In this document: one piece after another, positions 1 through 9,101 of the stretch
Layout of the letters: every line of letters starts with the position of its first letter
How positions within the stretch are numbered: position 1 is the stretch's first letter
NCBI RefSeq assembly: GCF_000425705.1
Contig: NZ_AUDY01000008.1
Coordinates: forward strand, 124,001 to 188,000
Direction: 5' to 3'
Source of the DNA: Halobacillus kuroshimensis DSM 18393
Lineage (GTDB): Bacteria > Bacillota > Bacilli > Bacillales > Halobacillaceae
DNA: 64,000 nt
The notes under the pieces: generated by a model
Database searches by the model: none
Told to the model about the DNA's origin: nothing
What the model saw: the letters and a program-made list of their open reading frames with translations, nothing else
Made by a program: the position numbers and the translations under genes

Positions 1-1055
1 CGGGGGTGCTCGACTATACCCTTCGGGAACCTGTGGGCGTCACGGCTCACATCATTCCTTGGAACTATCCGCTTCAAGTAGCCTCGAGAAGCTGCGCAGC
101 CGCTTTAGCTACAGGCAATACGGTCGTCATGAAACCGGCGGAACAGACGCCTCTGACTGCCGTGGAGCTGGGGATGATTCTCCAGCAGGCAGGGGTCCCT
201 GATGGAGTCGTCAATCTCGTCCTTGGAGAAGGACATACCGCAGGAGCTCGCCTGGCTGGTCACCCTGATGTGAACCATATAACGTTCACAGGATCTGTGC
301 CGACCGGGACGGAGGTTATGAAAGCCGCTGCTGAAAACATCGTCCCTGTCACTCTGGAGCTTGGGGGGAAATCACCGAACATCGTATTTCCCGATGCATC
401 GCAGGATGAAGCGGTCGAATGGGTGGTCAAATCGATCATTCAAAATGCCGGCCAGACATGCTCCGCAGGTTCCCGCCTGCTCGTTCATGCGGACTGCAAA
501 GCTTCGTTCGTAGAGAAGGTGATTCATCGAATGAACCATTTGAGCATGGGTCCTGGAGAAAGCGACCCGGATATCGGTCCGATTTTATCGGAGCAGCAGT
601 GCCGGCGGATCGAGACCTTTATGAAGAAGGTGGAGGCAGATGGTGGGAAGTTTCTGCTTGGTGGAACACGTGCCTACGTTTCAAATGCACCTGGAGGCTG
701 TTATTTCAAGCCGACGATTATCGACGGGCTGAGGCCTGAAAGTGAGATAGCCCGAGAGGAAGTCTTCGGTCCTGTCCTCTCTGTGTTCGCCTTTGAAACC
801 GATGAGGAAGCGGCTCATCTTGCCAACAGCACCGAGTATGGACTTGTCACAGGTATTTGGACGAAGGACGTGTCACGTGCCCATAAGCTGGCGGAAAAAG
901 TGAAGGCTGGACAGATCTTCATTAACAATTACGGTGCCGGCGGAGGGATACAGATGCCCTTTGGCGGTTACGGCAAGAGTGGGTTTGGCAGAGAGAAGGG
1001 GCTTGAAGCTTTAAGAAACTATACACAACTGAAAAACATCGCCTTGAAAATGTAA
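1..1055 (+). CDS. Aldehyde dehydrogenase family protein, 5' end cut off by window
   Basis: NAD(P)-dependent oxidation of an aldehyde to its carboxylate in the cytoplasm. The open frame runs in from the left edge (first full codon at position 3), so about 130 of the usual 480-490 residues are missing; the GTG at 6 is internal. Visible family marks, in order: the cofactor-binding stretch IIPWNYP, the VVMKPAEQTP lysine motif, the catalytic glutamate motif LELGGKSPN, the catalytic cysteine in NAGQTCSAGSR, and the C-terminal PFGGYGKSGFGRE motif. Both catalytic residues are present. The substrate cannot be read from the sequence; the downstream zinc formaldehyde-dehydrogenase-like enzyme makes aldehyde detoxification possible, but that is inference. 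Confidence 0.93.
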   Translation, partial: GVLDYTLREPVGVTAHIIPWNYPLQVASRSCAAALATGNTVVMKPAEQTPLTAVELGMILQQAGVPDGVVNLVLGEGHTAGARLAGHPDVNHITFTGSVPTGTEVMKAAAENIVPVTLELGGKSPNIVFPDASQDEAVEWVVKSIIQNAGQTCSAGSRLLVHADCKASFVEKVIHRMNHLSMGPGESDPDIGPILSEQQCRRIETFMKKVEADGGKFLLGGTRAYVSNAPGGCYFKPTIIDGLRPESEIAREEVFGPVLSVFAFETDEEAAHLANSTEYGLVTGIWTKDVSRAHKLAEKVKAGQIFINNYGAGGGIQMPFGGYGKSGFGREKGLEALRNYTQLKNIALKM

Positions 1056-1118
1056 TGTCTCTGTATACGCCGGCTTTCACGCACGCATGCTAACAGAAAT
1101 GCAGAGGAGGCGTGCCGC

Positions 1119-1262
1119 ATGAAGGATGCACCTTATCATTACGATGGAAGTGTTCAATCAAAGGAAAAATATGAGCAGCCGGAGGAAGTTGTGATTCCAA
1201 AGGACATCAGTCGTCATCTGTCTGGTAATCCATATGTGAATCAAGAGGACGACTCGTTGTAA
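1119..1262 (+). CDS. Small acidic hypothetical protein, 47 aa
   Basis: A short frame with an ATG start preceded by a good GAGGAGG ribosome site about 8 bases upstream, and followed 25 bases later by a strong hairpin terminator. The product is hydrophilic and acidic, with a tyrosine-rich start (MKDAPYHYDGS) and an end rich in Asp and Glu; there is no membrane segment. It lies 63 bases after the aldehyde dehydrogenase with no terminator between, so it is probably the last gene of that transcript. I do not recognise the family. Confidence 0.6.
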   Translation: MKDAPYHYDGSVQSKEKYEQPEEVVIPKDISRHLSGNPYVNQEDDSL

Positions 1263-1286
1263 GAAGAAACCACATAAGATTGGACC

Positions 1287-1327
1287 CAGCCTGTAGAAAA
1301 CTTCTGTTTTCCTACAGGCTGTTTTCA
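1287..1327 (+). terminator. Rho-independent terminator
   Basis: A 15-bp stem with a one-base bulge (CAGCCTGTAG arms) around a TTCT loop, followed by TTTTC. It ends the aldehyde dehydrogenase/small-protein transcript. Confidence 0.8.
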
Positions 1328-1444
1328 TGCCTTCAGGTGATCATTCCGCTCCTTTTTCCATAATTTATTGCTTTCCTGTTGTAGTAAGTTTCCTTCTTTG
1401 CTGCACACTAATGAGCATCAGAGAATGGAAAGGAACGATGAACC

Positions 1445-2071
1445 GTGGCTGAAGTGCTGTATATCACCGCCCACCCTCATGATGAAACTGCTTCTTACAG
1501 CATGAGTGTCGGCAAAGCATTTATTGAGCAGTATAAAACCGCAAACCCAGAGGATACGGTTACGCCGATTGATTTGTATAAGGAGTCCATTCCTCACATC
1601 GATGCGGATATTTTCAGTGGCTGGGGGAAACTGCAGTCCGGAGGTGAACTCACCCCGGACGAGGAAAGAAAAGTATCCCGGCTGAAGGAATTAAGTGATC
1701 AGTTTACGAGCGCTGATAAATATGTCTTTGTAACACCTATGTGGAATTTCTTTTTTCCACCGGTTATGAAAGCCTATATTGATTCCGTTGCGGTGGCAGG
1801 GAAAGCTTTTCAATATACGGAGGAGGGTCCTGTTGGTCTGCTGACGGATAAGAAAGCCTTCCATATCCAGGCGTGCGGCGGCATTTATTCTGAAGGACCG
1901 GCCGCAGGAATGGAGATGGGGCATCGGTACCTCAAGACCGTCATGCAGTTTTTCGGTATTCCCTCGATTGAAGGGTTGTTCGTTGAAGGGCATGCGGCTA
2001 TGCCTGATAAAGCCGGGGAAATAAAGTCGACAGCTGAAGCGAGAGCCAAGGATGCCGCAGAAACGTTTTAA
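1445..2071 (+). CDS. FMN-dependent NADH-azoreductase (first copy)
   Basis: Flavodoxin-fold NADH:quinone/azo oxidoreductase of the AzoR/AcpD family, a soluble FMN enzyme that reduces quinones and azo dyes by two electrons. It is 208 aa, the usual family length. The N-terminal beta-strand/phosphate loop reads [16 protein letters not shown], the flavin-contact motif is [17 protein letters not shown], and the GPVGLL and [10 protein letters not shown] motifs follow. It starts with GTG at 1445 behind an AAAGGA ribosome site. A second copy of the same length lies at 13565; the two differ widely, so they are old paralogues and not a recent duplication. It stands alone between two terminators. Confidence 0.92.
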   Translation: MAEVLYITAHPHDETASYSMSVGKAFIEQYKTANPEDTVTPIDLYKESIPHIDADIFSGWGKLQSGGELTPDEERKVSRLKELSDQFTSADKYVFVTPMWNFFFPPVMKAYIDSVAVAGKAFQYTEEGPVGLLTDKKAFHIQACGGIYSEGPAAGMEMGHRYLKTVMQFFGIPSIEGLFVEGHAAMPDKAGEIKSTAEARAKDAAETF

Positions 2072-2079
2072 ACTTTCAA

Positions 2080-2107
2080 GATCCGCTGGACAGGCGGGTC
2101 TTTTTTT
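2080..2107 (+). terminator. Rho-independent terminator
   Basis: A 7-bp stem GATCCGC/GCGGGTC (one G-U pair) with loop TGGACAG, followed by seven T. It starts 9 bases after the azoreductase stop codon. Confidence 0.8.
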
Positions 2108-2238
2108 GTGAAAAAATGACAGAATATTGTTTTAATTATGGGATAAATGGGAAAATAATACATGTTATATCTTTAAATCATGTCACGGAATTCAGCAGCC
2201 GACGCTTAAGGGAGTCTATTATTTTGAGGAGGAACGAA

Positions 2239-3453
2239 ATGGCTACAAACAACCGGGCGGTAGCGTACACAGGAAATGGCGGCGTAACGGTCAAGGAAAT
2301 CGAATTCCCCGAACTTGTCCTGAAAGATGGGCCGGGTGTGAATCCGAAGAATGTCGGGCGCAAGTGTGAACATGGAGTCATTTTAAAAGTCGTCTCCACC
2401 AACATCTGCGGAAGTGACCAGCATATGGTCCGTGGACGGACGACGGCACCGGAAGGGCTCGTGCTCGGCCACGAAATTACAGGAGAAGTCATTGAAACAG
2501 GAAGAGATGTCGAGTTTGTCAAAAAAGGGGATCTGGTGTCTGTACCTTTTAACATTGCGTGCGGAAGGTGCCGCAATTGTATTGAAGGGAAAACCCACAT
2601 CTGCCTGCATGTGAATCCCGACCGACCTGGTTCAGCGTATGGTTATGTCGACATGGGTGGATGGGTAGGCGGCCAGGCAGAATATGTGATGGTGCCTTAC
2701 GCAGATTTTCAGGTTCTCAAGTTTCCGGATAAAGACGAAGCGATGGAGAAAATCCTTGATTTAACGATGCTCTCAGACATTTTCCCGACGGGATTTCACG
2801 GTGCCTATAAAGCTGGTGTGAAAATGGGTTCCACTGTGTATATCGCCGGCGCGGGTCCTGTCGGGCTTGCTGCTGCTCACTCCGCCCAGCTTCTCGGTGC
2901 GTCTGCTGTCATCGTCGGTGACTTGATTGACGAACGGCTGGCGCAGGCGGAGAGCTTCGGCTGTGAAACGATCAACATTGGAAATCATGACAATATCTCT
3001 GAACAAATCGAACAGATTCTTGGTGTTCCTGAAGTGGATGCGGCTGTAGACTGTGTCGGTTTTGAAGCTCACGGCCACAACCATCAGGAAGCACCGGCAG
3101 CGGTTTTGAACTCCATTATGGACGCAACAAAAGCAGGGGGCGGACTCGGTATTCCCGGGCTTTATGTAACAGAGGATCCCGGTGCATCTGAGGAAGATGC
3201 ACGGCGTGGACTGCTTAAGCTCGATTTCGGGCTAGGCTGGGCTAAAGCGCAGTCGTTTGCGACCGGGCAGACGCCTGTCATGCAGTATCATCATGGATTG
3301 ATGATGTCGATATTGAAAGGAAAAGCCGACATTGCGAAAGCGGTCAATGCCACCGTCATCGGTCTTGATGAAGCCCCGCGCGGCTATGAGGAGTTTGATG
3401 GGGGAGCCGCTAAGAAATTCGTTTTGGATCCTCACAATCTGATCCGTACGTAA
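2239..3453 (+). CDS. Zinc alcohol dehydrogenase family, glutathione-independent formaldehyde dehydrogenase-like
   Basis: A 404-residue medium-chain zinc dehydrogenase that most resembles the glutathione-independent formaldehyde dehydrogenase group (NAD-dependent aldehyde dismutase/dehydrogenase), including the long insert after the catalytic domain. Catalytic zinc ligands are Cys57 in NICGSDQH and His78 in LGHEITGEV. The structural zinc knuckle is Cys108, 111, 114 and 122. The Rossmann motif is YIAGAGPVGLAAAH. The frame stays open upstream to 2116, but the ATG at 2239 has a perfect GAGGAGG site and the family N-terminus (NNRAVAYTGNG), so I start there. It is monocistronic with its own terminator. 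The exact substrate is inferred. Confidence 0.88.
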   Translation: MATNNRAVAYTGNGGVTVKEIEFPELVLKDGPGVNPKNVGRKCEHGVILKVVSTNICGSDQHMVRGRTTAPEGLVLGHEITGEVIETGRDVEFVKKGDLVSVPFNIACGRCRNCIEGKTHICLHVNPDRPGSAYGYVDMGGWVGGQAEYVMVPYADFQVLKFPDKDEAMEKILDLTMLSDIFPTGFHGAYKAGVKMGSTVYIAGAGPVGLAAAHSAQLLGASAVIVGDLIDERLAQAESFGCETINIGNHDNISEQIEQILGVPEVDAAVDCVGFEAHGHNHQEAPAAVLNSIMDATKAGGGLGIPGLYVTEDPGASEEDARRGLLKLDFGLGWAKAQSFATGQTPVMQYHHGLMMSILKGKADIAKAVNATVIGLDEAPRGYEEFDGGAAKKFVLDPHNLIRT

Positions 3454-3463
3454 AAATGAAAAC

Positions 3464-3495
3464 GCATCCCTCATTGGAGAGGGATGCATTTTTTT
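3464..3495 (+). terminator. Rho-independent terminator (probably bidirectional)
   Basis: A perfect 9-bp stem GCATCCCTC/GAGGGATGC with loop ATTGGA, followed by A plus seven T. An A-rich run on the other side could also serve the minus-strand symporter operon that ends at 3531. Confidence 0.85.
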
Positions 3496-3530
3496 ATGAG
3501 AGAAAAAGCTGGACATGTGTTCTTCCGCTA

Positions 3531-5000
3531 TCAGGATCCGACTTTGCGGTACTCCTCCGCCATCGGAAGCTCCTTTCCTTGTGTGAATCCGCTGATGATG
3601 ACGACAAGGCCGATGTTGCAGATCAGGCCGAGAATCCCTGGGTTAATATCCAGCGGTGTAGTCGGTGCAACGAGCTGGAAATAATAGTTCACGACTGTAC
3701 CGGTGATCAACCCTGTAATGACCGCGGGTTCTGTGACTTTTTTCGAATAGAGCGCTCCGTATACGCCCGGGGCGAACTGGACGATCGATCCGTATGCACC
3801 AAGCAGGAGGGCAATCAATCCCTGGCCTCCAAAAACAGTAATCACATAGGCGAGTCCACCAATGACAAACACACCGATCCGCATGATTAAAAGGGTGGTT
3901 TTGGAGGAAAGGTCACGCTTGATATTCTTTACAAACCCGTCGGTAAATTCGAGGGAAGCACTGTGAGTAATGGCATCGGCTGTACTCATGGCTGCTGCCA
4001 GGGCACCGGCTCCGACAAGACCGTACACCCAGCCTGGCAGTGTAAGGACCGTCGTGATCAAGTAAGGGAGAATCTCGTCAGGTGATCCAATTTGGGACGG
4101 ATCAATGACATTGACAGCTGAAAATCCGACGAACAACAAGGGGATCAAGAACAGGGCGAATACAGGATAGACGAGAACGGTCTTCTTAATGGTCCGTGCT
4201 TTCGTGGCATAGGACTTAGAAAATAAATGAGGCCACATGAGAAAGCCGATGGTGGAAACGAGAATCGTTGTCGTATAAGCCATCGCACTCATCGTCGATC
4301 CCTCCGCGCCGATCTGAAGGAAGCCCGGAGCGGTCTCTGTTAAATTCCTGAACATATCTGGAACACTGCTGTGGAGCTGGTTCACAATGGTCAATCCTAC
4401 CGTCCAGGAGATAATGATCATTAGAATGCCCTGGAAAACATCTGACCATGCGGCTGCCCGCAGACCGCCGGTTGCTACATAGACGACGACAATGCCGTAG
4501 GACAATAAGGCACCGAGCCAGAAAGGAATGCGGCCCTCTGTCATAATGCTGAAGATGTAAGCCATTCCTTTCATTTGAGTAGCCAGATACTGGATAGAGG
4601 CGAGCAGGGCAATGATTCCGATCATCATGGCCAGCACACGGCTGGAATAACGCAGCTGCATGAAGCCGGCGACGGTATATATGTTATGTTTCCGTCCGAT
4701 CCGTCCGATTTTCGGACCAATGATGTACCAAGGTAAAATAGCGAAAGCGGTGTATGTGATGATATAAAGCGCTGGAGCACCTCTGGAGAAGGCCCACCCC
4801 GGAGCCCCGAGGAAAGAGAAGGCACTGAAGACGGCTCCCCCCATTAAAAACCACATGACGAAGAGACCGAGGTTCCCTTTAGCTGTCGTGAATTCTTCCA
4901 GAGACTGCTTATCCTGATTACGGCCGGCAAGTACGCCGATCAATAATGCGATGACAAGATAAGCGATCATCATAATCATTGCAATCTGCCACTGAGCCAT
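3531..5000 (-). CDS. Sodium:solute symporter (SSS family)
   Basis: A 489-residue polytopic protein of the SSS (SLC5-like) family with about 13 hydrophobic segments, length typical. It would import a small organic solute with Na+. Family-like features include the unwound first helix region (FLMGGAVFSAFSFLGAPGWAFSRGAPALY), the RYSSRVLAMM segment and the ATGGLRAAAWSDVFQG signature. It is the last gene of a four-gene minus-strand operon, and its ATG follows the stop codon of the DUF3311 gene with no gap, the usual pairing of these two proteins. The operon enzymes suggest a carbamoylated or amide-containing amino acid derivative as cargo (inference). Confidence 0.9.
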   Translation of the reverse strand: MAQWQIAMIMMIAYLVIALLIGVLAGRNQDKQSLEEFTTAKGNLGLFVMWFLMGGAVFSAFSFLGAPGWAFSRGAPALYIITYTAFAILPWYIIGPKIGRIGRKHNIYTVAGFMQLRYSSRVLAMMIGIIALLASIQYLATQMKGMAYIFSIMTEGRIPFWLGALLSYGIVVVYVATGGLRAAAWSDVFQGILMIIISWTVGLTIVNQLHSSVPDMFRNLTETAPGFLQIGAEGSTMSAMAYTTTILVSTIGFLMWPHLFSKSYATKARTIKKTVLVYPVFALFLIPLLFVGFSAVNVIDPSQIGSPDEILPYLITTVLTLPGWVYGLVGAGALAAAMSTADAITHSASLEFTDGFVKNIKRDLSSKTTLLIMRIGVFVIGGLAYVITVFGGQGLIALLLGAYGSIVQFAPGVYGALYSKKVTEPAVITGLITGTVVNYYFQLVAPTTPLDINPGILGLICNIGLVVIISGFTQGKELPMAEEYRKVGS

Positions 5001-5222
5001 TTACTGGACCCCCTTTTCATCTTTGTCCGGATCGAGACGATAAAGAAATAATACAATGACAAAGGTGATCAGGATCCAGAAAATCACCCAGAATACCGAG
5101 AAGGGGAGACCCATGATGAAGGGCGTCTCCCGGTTACCAAGGGTGAAAAGCGGGAAAACCATCAACAGGAAAGGGATGGCGAGGGATAGACAGTAGATTT
5201 TTATAAAGCGTTGTTTACTCAA
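5001..5222 (-). CDS. DUF3311-type small membrane protein, symporter partner
   Basis: 73 residues with two transmembrane segments, an N-terminal basic SKQRFIKIY and a charged tail DPDKDEKGVQ. Small proteins of this kind are regularly encoded just before SSS symporters and are thought to be accessory subunits. The start is the TTG at 5222, overlapping the TGA of the upstream amidohydrolase, with a GGAGG site 7 bases away; the longer frame to 5312 lies inside the amidohydrolase and has no such site. The protein ends immediately before the symporter ATG, so translation is probably coupled. Confidence 0.82.
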   Translation of the reverse strand: MSKQRFIKIYCLSLAIPFLLMVFPLFTLGNRETPFIMGLPFSVFWVIFWILITFVIVLFLYRLDPDKDEKGVQ

Positions 5223-6829
5223 TAGACGTCCTCCTTTTGTAACGTATACACGGTTTTTCCATCCAGGATAGTCATTTCGACCTGCATATCCGGAAGCGCG
5301 GAAGCAGGGCATTTCATAATGGAACGATTCAGTAGGATAAGGTCGGCCGCTTTGCCTGGTTCCAGCGTTCCCTTCCTATGTTCTTCTTGCGAAGCGTAAG
5401 CGCCGCCCCACGTATAAGCCCGGATCACCTCCTCTAGTGGAGCCGTCTGGTTTTCTCCTATGATCCGGCCGCTTTTACTGCGCCGGGTGACCGCTGCATA
5501 CAGGCCGTAAAAAGGATTTGGAGTGGTAATCGGACTGTCTGACCCAATGGCGTAAGGAATGTATGGATCCGAATAGCTTTTTAACGGGAACATATGGTTG
5601 ATGCGTTCTCCATAATCTTTCTCATAGCCATCACCGAATTCATAAAGGAACGATGGGTTCGGAATAGGAACCGCCCCGGTGTTTCGAATCCGTTCGACGA
5701 GGTCGGAAGGTGCGATTCCTGCATGCTCGATCCGGTGGCGGGGAATAGCTGCTGGTGCCTGATCGAGCGCTCGCTCAATGGTGTGCAGCATCATGTCTAC
5801 GGCTTCATCGCCCATCGCATGAGCGGTTATCTGCCAGCCACGATGGTGGGCCTCCAGAAGTGGTCCGTCGAGTTGATCCTGGGTGATGTATAATATACCT
5901 CTGTCTTCGGGGTTGCTGTTATAGGGTTCTCTTGTACGGCAGGTAGGACCGCTGCTGCTCCCATCAATAAAAAGCTTCGCCGGTCCAATTTTGAACCATT
6001 CATCACCAAGGCCTGTTGAAATGCCGCTTTCCAGTCCCGCACGAACCATTTCCGGAGCGTTGGACAGGGAACCGTACAGAGCATAGACGCGCTGCTTCAC
6101 GATGCCTTGTTGGACAGCCTGCTGTAAATAGCGGATATGCTTCGTCCCATAACCGCCGGCATCATGAACACTTGTAATGCCGTAGGATAAGAAGTCCTGA
6201 GAAGCAAGTGTTAATCCGTGGAGAACTTCTTCTTCACTGTAGTCCGCGTGCTGGAAGACGATCATATGAGCGGCTTCCAGCAGCAGGCCGCTCAACTGTC
6301 CGTTGATTTTGTGATAAGACCCGCCCACCGGGTCTGGAGTGGTTTCCTCGATTCCTGCCATCTCCAAGGCTTTGGTGTTTACGCAGGAGATGTGTCCGCA
6401 CGTCCGGACAACTATGATCGGATGGGAGGTGGACACTTTGTCCAAGTCCCACCTCGTTAGATGCCGATTCTCGGCCAGTTCGTTTTGATTGTAGCCCCAG
6501 CCGCGCACCCATTGGCCTTCAGCAGTTTCCGCAGCCCTTTCTGTCAGTGCCTTCAGAACTTCAGGAATCGTCCGGGGTTTTTTACAGTTGACACCGAGGA
6601 CATTCGTTCCGTAAAGCTCGAGATGGACATGGGCGTCAATGAATCCGGGCATGAGCGTTCTGCCCTTTAGGTCGACAACCTCTGTGAGGGCGCCGGCGGT
6701 TTTCATGATTTCGTAGTTCTTTCCCGCTTTGAGGATGCTTTCCCCCTGGACTGCAAGTGCCTCATACACATGGAAATGTTCGTCCGCTGTGACAATTTCA
6801 CCGTTTATAAAAATTTTGTCTGCGTGCAT
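5219..6829 (-). CDS. Amidohydrolase family protein (YtcJ-like)
   Basis: A 536-residue metal-dependent hydrolase of the amidohydrolase-3/YtcJ group. Metal-binding and catalytic motifs: the HxH motif in FIDAHVHLELYG near residue 65, SVHDAGGYG in the middle, AHAMGDEAVD, RIEHAG and IGSDSPITTPNP near the C-terminus. These proteins hydrolyse C-N bonds in small ring or exocyclic amides, with mostly unknown natural substrates. The start at the ATG 6829 (rather than the longer frame up to 6958 inside the neighbouring gene) is supported by an AAGGGGG-type ribosome site just upstream. It is gene two of the operon, 13 bases after the carbamoylase. Confidence 0.88.
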   Translation of the reverse strand: MHADKIFINGEIVTADEHFHVYEALAVQGESILKAGKNYEIMKTAGALTEVVDLKGRTLMPGFIDAHVHLELYGTNVLGVNCKKPRTIPEVLKALTERAAETAEGQWVRGWGYNQNELAENRHLTRWDLDKVSTSHPIIVVRTCGHISCVNTKALEMAGIEETTPDPVGGSYHKINGQLSGLLLEAAHMIVFQHADYSEEEVLHGLTLASQDFLSYGITSVHDAGGYGTKHIRYLQQAVQQGIVKQRVYALYGSLSNAPEMVRAGLESGISTGLGDEWFKIGPAKLFIDGSSSGPTCRTREPYNSNPEDRGILYITQDQLDGPLLEAHHRGWQITAHAMGDEAVDMMLHTIERALDQAPAAIPRHRIEHAGIAPSDLVERIRNTGAVPIPNPSFLYEFGDGYEKDYGERINHMFPLKSYSDPYIPYAIGSDSPITTPNPFYGLYAAVTRRSKSGRIIGENQTAPLEEVIRAYTWGGAYASQEEHRKGTLEPGKAADLILLNRSIMKCPASALPDMQVEMTILDGKTVYTLQKEDVY

Positions 6830-6842
6830 ACGTTCCCCCTTT

Positions 6843-8081
6843 CTAAGCTCCGGCAATTTCCATCGCTGTATGATAAAGCAGTTCCACCCCTTTTTGTAGA
6901 TCTTCCATTTCTGCATATTCCAGCGGGTTATGGCTGATCCCTTTTTCACACCGCACAAAAATCATGCCGTAATCACTGATATAGGACATGAACAGGGCGT
7001 CGTGAAACGGACCGCTCATGAGGGTGGGAGATTGATAACCAAGCTGTTCATCGTGCTTCTTCATAATCTCTTTAATCCAGTCCGCGCAGTAGCGGGGATC
7101 ACTCTTGGTATCTTCTGTAATGGAGTAGTCGAGGTTCAATTCTTTACTTGTTTTTTCTATTAATTGATAGAGTTTTTCTTCCAGGCGGTTTCTCGCGTCC
7201 AGGTCGATATCCCTCAAATCAATGGTGAACTCGACCTTTTCAGCAATGATGTTTCTGGAGTTCGGGAAATTTTGGATGCTTCCGACCGTTCCGACGGTAT
7301 TTGGTGTTCCTTCCCTGCGGACAAGTTCATTGAATTCTTTTGTAATGATGGCAGCACCGAGCATGGCATCCTGTCTTAAATGCATCGGTACAGATCCGGC
7401 ATGGCCGGCGAAGCCTTCCAGGGTAACCGTAAGCCAGATCGGTCCGGAGATGGCTGAAACGATGCCTACAGGCTTATCTTTTGATTCAAGGACAGGCCCC
7501 TGTTCAATATGAAGCTCTAAAAAAGCTTCAATATCACCTGGCTTGTAGACGGGACTTTCCGATAAATCCGGTTCGACACCGAATTCCCTTAAAGCCTCGA
7601 GCCGGGTCATCCCGTTTTTATCTTTTCGAAGTATCTCCCCTTCCTCCAGCTGACCGATGAGGCCGCGTACACCAAATACGCCTTTGTTAAATCGGGATCC
7701 TTCTTCATCAGCAAAGCAGATCACTTCAATCGTGCGTACCGGCTTTATGTTTTGCTCTTTCATTGTATGTACAACTTCAATCGCTCCAAGAGCTCCGGCG
7801 GTTCCATCAAAACGGCCCCCGTACGGCTGGGAATCAATGTGGGACCCCATCATGAGAATAGGTTGATCAGGCTCGGTGCCCTCTGTACGACCGATCAAAT
7901 TGCCGAAACCATCAATTCTGGTCGTCAGCCCGGCTTCTTCCATCCATCCTTGTACGACATCAACCGCTTTCCGGTCATCCTTGGAATGGGCGAGCCGGTT
8001 CACACCCGTTTCTCCAATTTTCCCGATCTCCGCAAGTGTCATGAGATGATCTTTATACCTGTCCTGATTGATCTGCAACAA
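6843..8081 (-). CDS. M20 family N-carbamoyl-amino-acid hydrolase / allantoate amidohydrolase-like
   Basis: A 412-residue binuclear zinc amidase of the hydantoinase/carbamoylase group (M20 fold). Motifs: the metal-site stretch GSHIDSQPYGGRFDGT near residue 80, the acidic catalytic ADEEGSRF, ELHIEQGPVLE, and the late SGPFHDALF. The family cleaves N-carbamoyl-amino acids or allantoate to the free amine, CO2 and ammonia. It begins with TTG at 8081 behind GGAGG; the ATG next to it is in another frame. It is the first gene of the minus-strand operon, followed by amidohydrolase, DUF3311 and symporter, which fits import and breakdown of a ureido compound as a nitrogen source (inference). Confidence 0.9.
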   Translation of the reverse strand: MLQINQDRYKDHLMTLAEIGKIGETGVNRLAHSKDDRKAVDVVQGWMEEAGLTTRIDGFGNLIGRTEGTEPDQPILMMGSHIDSQPYGGRFDGTAGALGAIEVVHTMKEQNIKPVRTIEVICFADEEGSRFNKGVFGVRGLIGQLEEGEILRKDKNGMTRLEALREFGVEPDLSESPVYKPGDIEAFLELHIEQGPVLESKDKPVGIVSAISGPIWLTVTLEGFAGHAGSVPMHLRQDAMLGAAIITKEFNELVRREGTPNTVGTVGSIQNFPNSRNIIAEKVEFTIDLRDIDLDARNRLEEKLYQLIEKTSKELNLDYSITEDTKSDPRYCADWIKEIMKKHDEQLGYQSPTLMSGPFHDALFMSYISDYGMIFVRCEKGISHNPLEYAEMEDLQKGVELLYHTAMEIAGA

Positions 8082-8197
8082 TCATCGCCTCCTTTGTTTT
8101 TATCACTATATCAACATCTGAATTGTCTGACAATTAACATAATGTAAAACGCTGTTGGATATTGGTGGAAGGTGTGACTATTCCTTTTGTCAGGCAT

Positions 8198-8226
8198 AAA
8201 AAAACCCTCCGGCAGGTCCGGAGGGA
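8198..8226 (-). terminator. Rho-independent terminator of the UlaG-like gene
   Basis: Read on the minus strand: CCCTCCGG arms around ACCTG/CC loop bases, followed by a run of seven T. It lies just past the stop codon of the gene at 8233 and separates it from the carbamoylase operon. Confidence 0.85.
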
Positions 8227-8232
8227 AAAGGA

Positions 8233-8982
8233 TCAAAAGGTCAGCGTCTCTCCATCCTCAGGGATGTGAATAGACGGATAACCGCTCGTATAAGACTTCA
8301 ACTCTTCTCTAGTTAACAGGCAGTGGTTCAGGGATTCCATGTGCACAGCGAGTATCTCGGACTCTGGTGCAGCCTGGGCGGCAGCTGTGACATCTTCTTT
8401 CGTCATCGTAATCGGCCCGCCCTCTAAAAATTGAGCGGCCCCCGCGTTCACTACGATGACATCAGGACGGCGGGAGGCCAGCGTCTGTTCGACTTCTTCA
8501 TACCAAACCGTGTCCCCGGCAATATAAAGACTTTTCTCACCGTCTGCTTCAAAAAGGAGACCGGACACCTTTCCCGTTATAGCTGTCATTTCTTCCGATC
8601 CGTGACGTCCCGGGGTGCGGGTAATCCGGATGCCTTCTATATCCACACCATTTTGGAAGGAGTGGACATGGGTGAATCCTGCGTCCTGCACAGCTCTCAC
8701 GTCTTCCTCATTTTGAGCGAACAGAGGCGTTTCTTTGGCTAGAACAGCCTTCGCTTCGTCATCAAAATGATCAGGATGAAGGTGGGTGATGAAGACAGCG
8801 TCCACATCGGTCAGACTTTCGGCATCAACAGGCAGGGGGGCGGTCGGGTTCCTTAAATCCTGATGCGGCGAATTTGGAAAAGCCGGCATCGCTCCCTGTG
8901 TGGAAAGGAATGGATCGATTAAGAAGGTTTTTCCTCCATAGTTCAATTGTAATGTTGCATTTCGAATCAGCTTGATTTTCAT
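8233..8982 (-). CDS. MBL-fold metal-dependent hydrolase (UlaG-like)
   Basis: A 249-residue metallo-beta-lactamase-fold hydrolase related to the L-ascorbate-6-phosphate lactonase UlaG group. The metal motif HxHxDH reads FITHLHPDHFDD near residue 65; a further metal ligand region is YIAGDTVW, and a late histidine is in LAVHMESLNH. The ATG at 8982 has an AAAGGAGG site. No ascorbate PTS genes are nearby, so a true ascorbate role is unsupported; members of this group are often annotated only as hydrolases. It is divergent from an Lrp/AsnC-type regulator 119 bases away, which may control it. Confidence 0.88.
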   Translation of the reverse strand: MKIKLIRNATLQLNYGGKTFLIDPFLSTQGAMPAFPNSPHQDLRNPTAPLPVDAESLTDVDAVFITHLHPDHFDDEAKAVLAKETPLFAQNEEDVRAVQDAGFTHVHSFQNGVDIEGIRITRTPGRHGSEEMTAITGKVSGLLFEADGEKSLYIAGDTVWYEEVEQTLASRRPDVIVVNAGAAQFLEGGPITMTKEDVTAAAQAAPESEILAVHMESLNHCLLTREELKSYTSGYPSIHIPEDGETLTF

Positions 8983-9101
8983 AAAGCCTTCCTCCTTTTA
9001 TCTCTGTTGACAATAGCGTACTATGAAGGGAAATAGGAGTACACCACATTAATCAAGTGTTTGGCTGAAAAGAGTTGAAATATGAAAGGAAGGCAGAAAT
9101 C

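Noticed and set aside
2116-2238. Longer N-terminus for the formaldehyde-dehydrogenase-like enzyme
   Set aside because: The added residues do not fit the family, and the ATG at 2239 has a perfect ribosome site.
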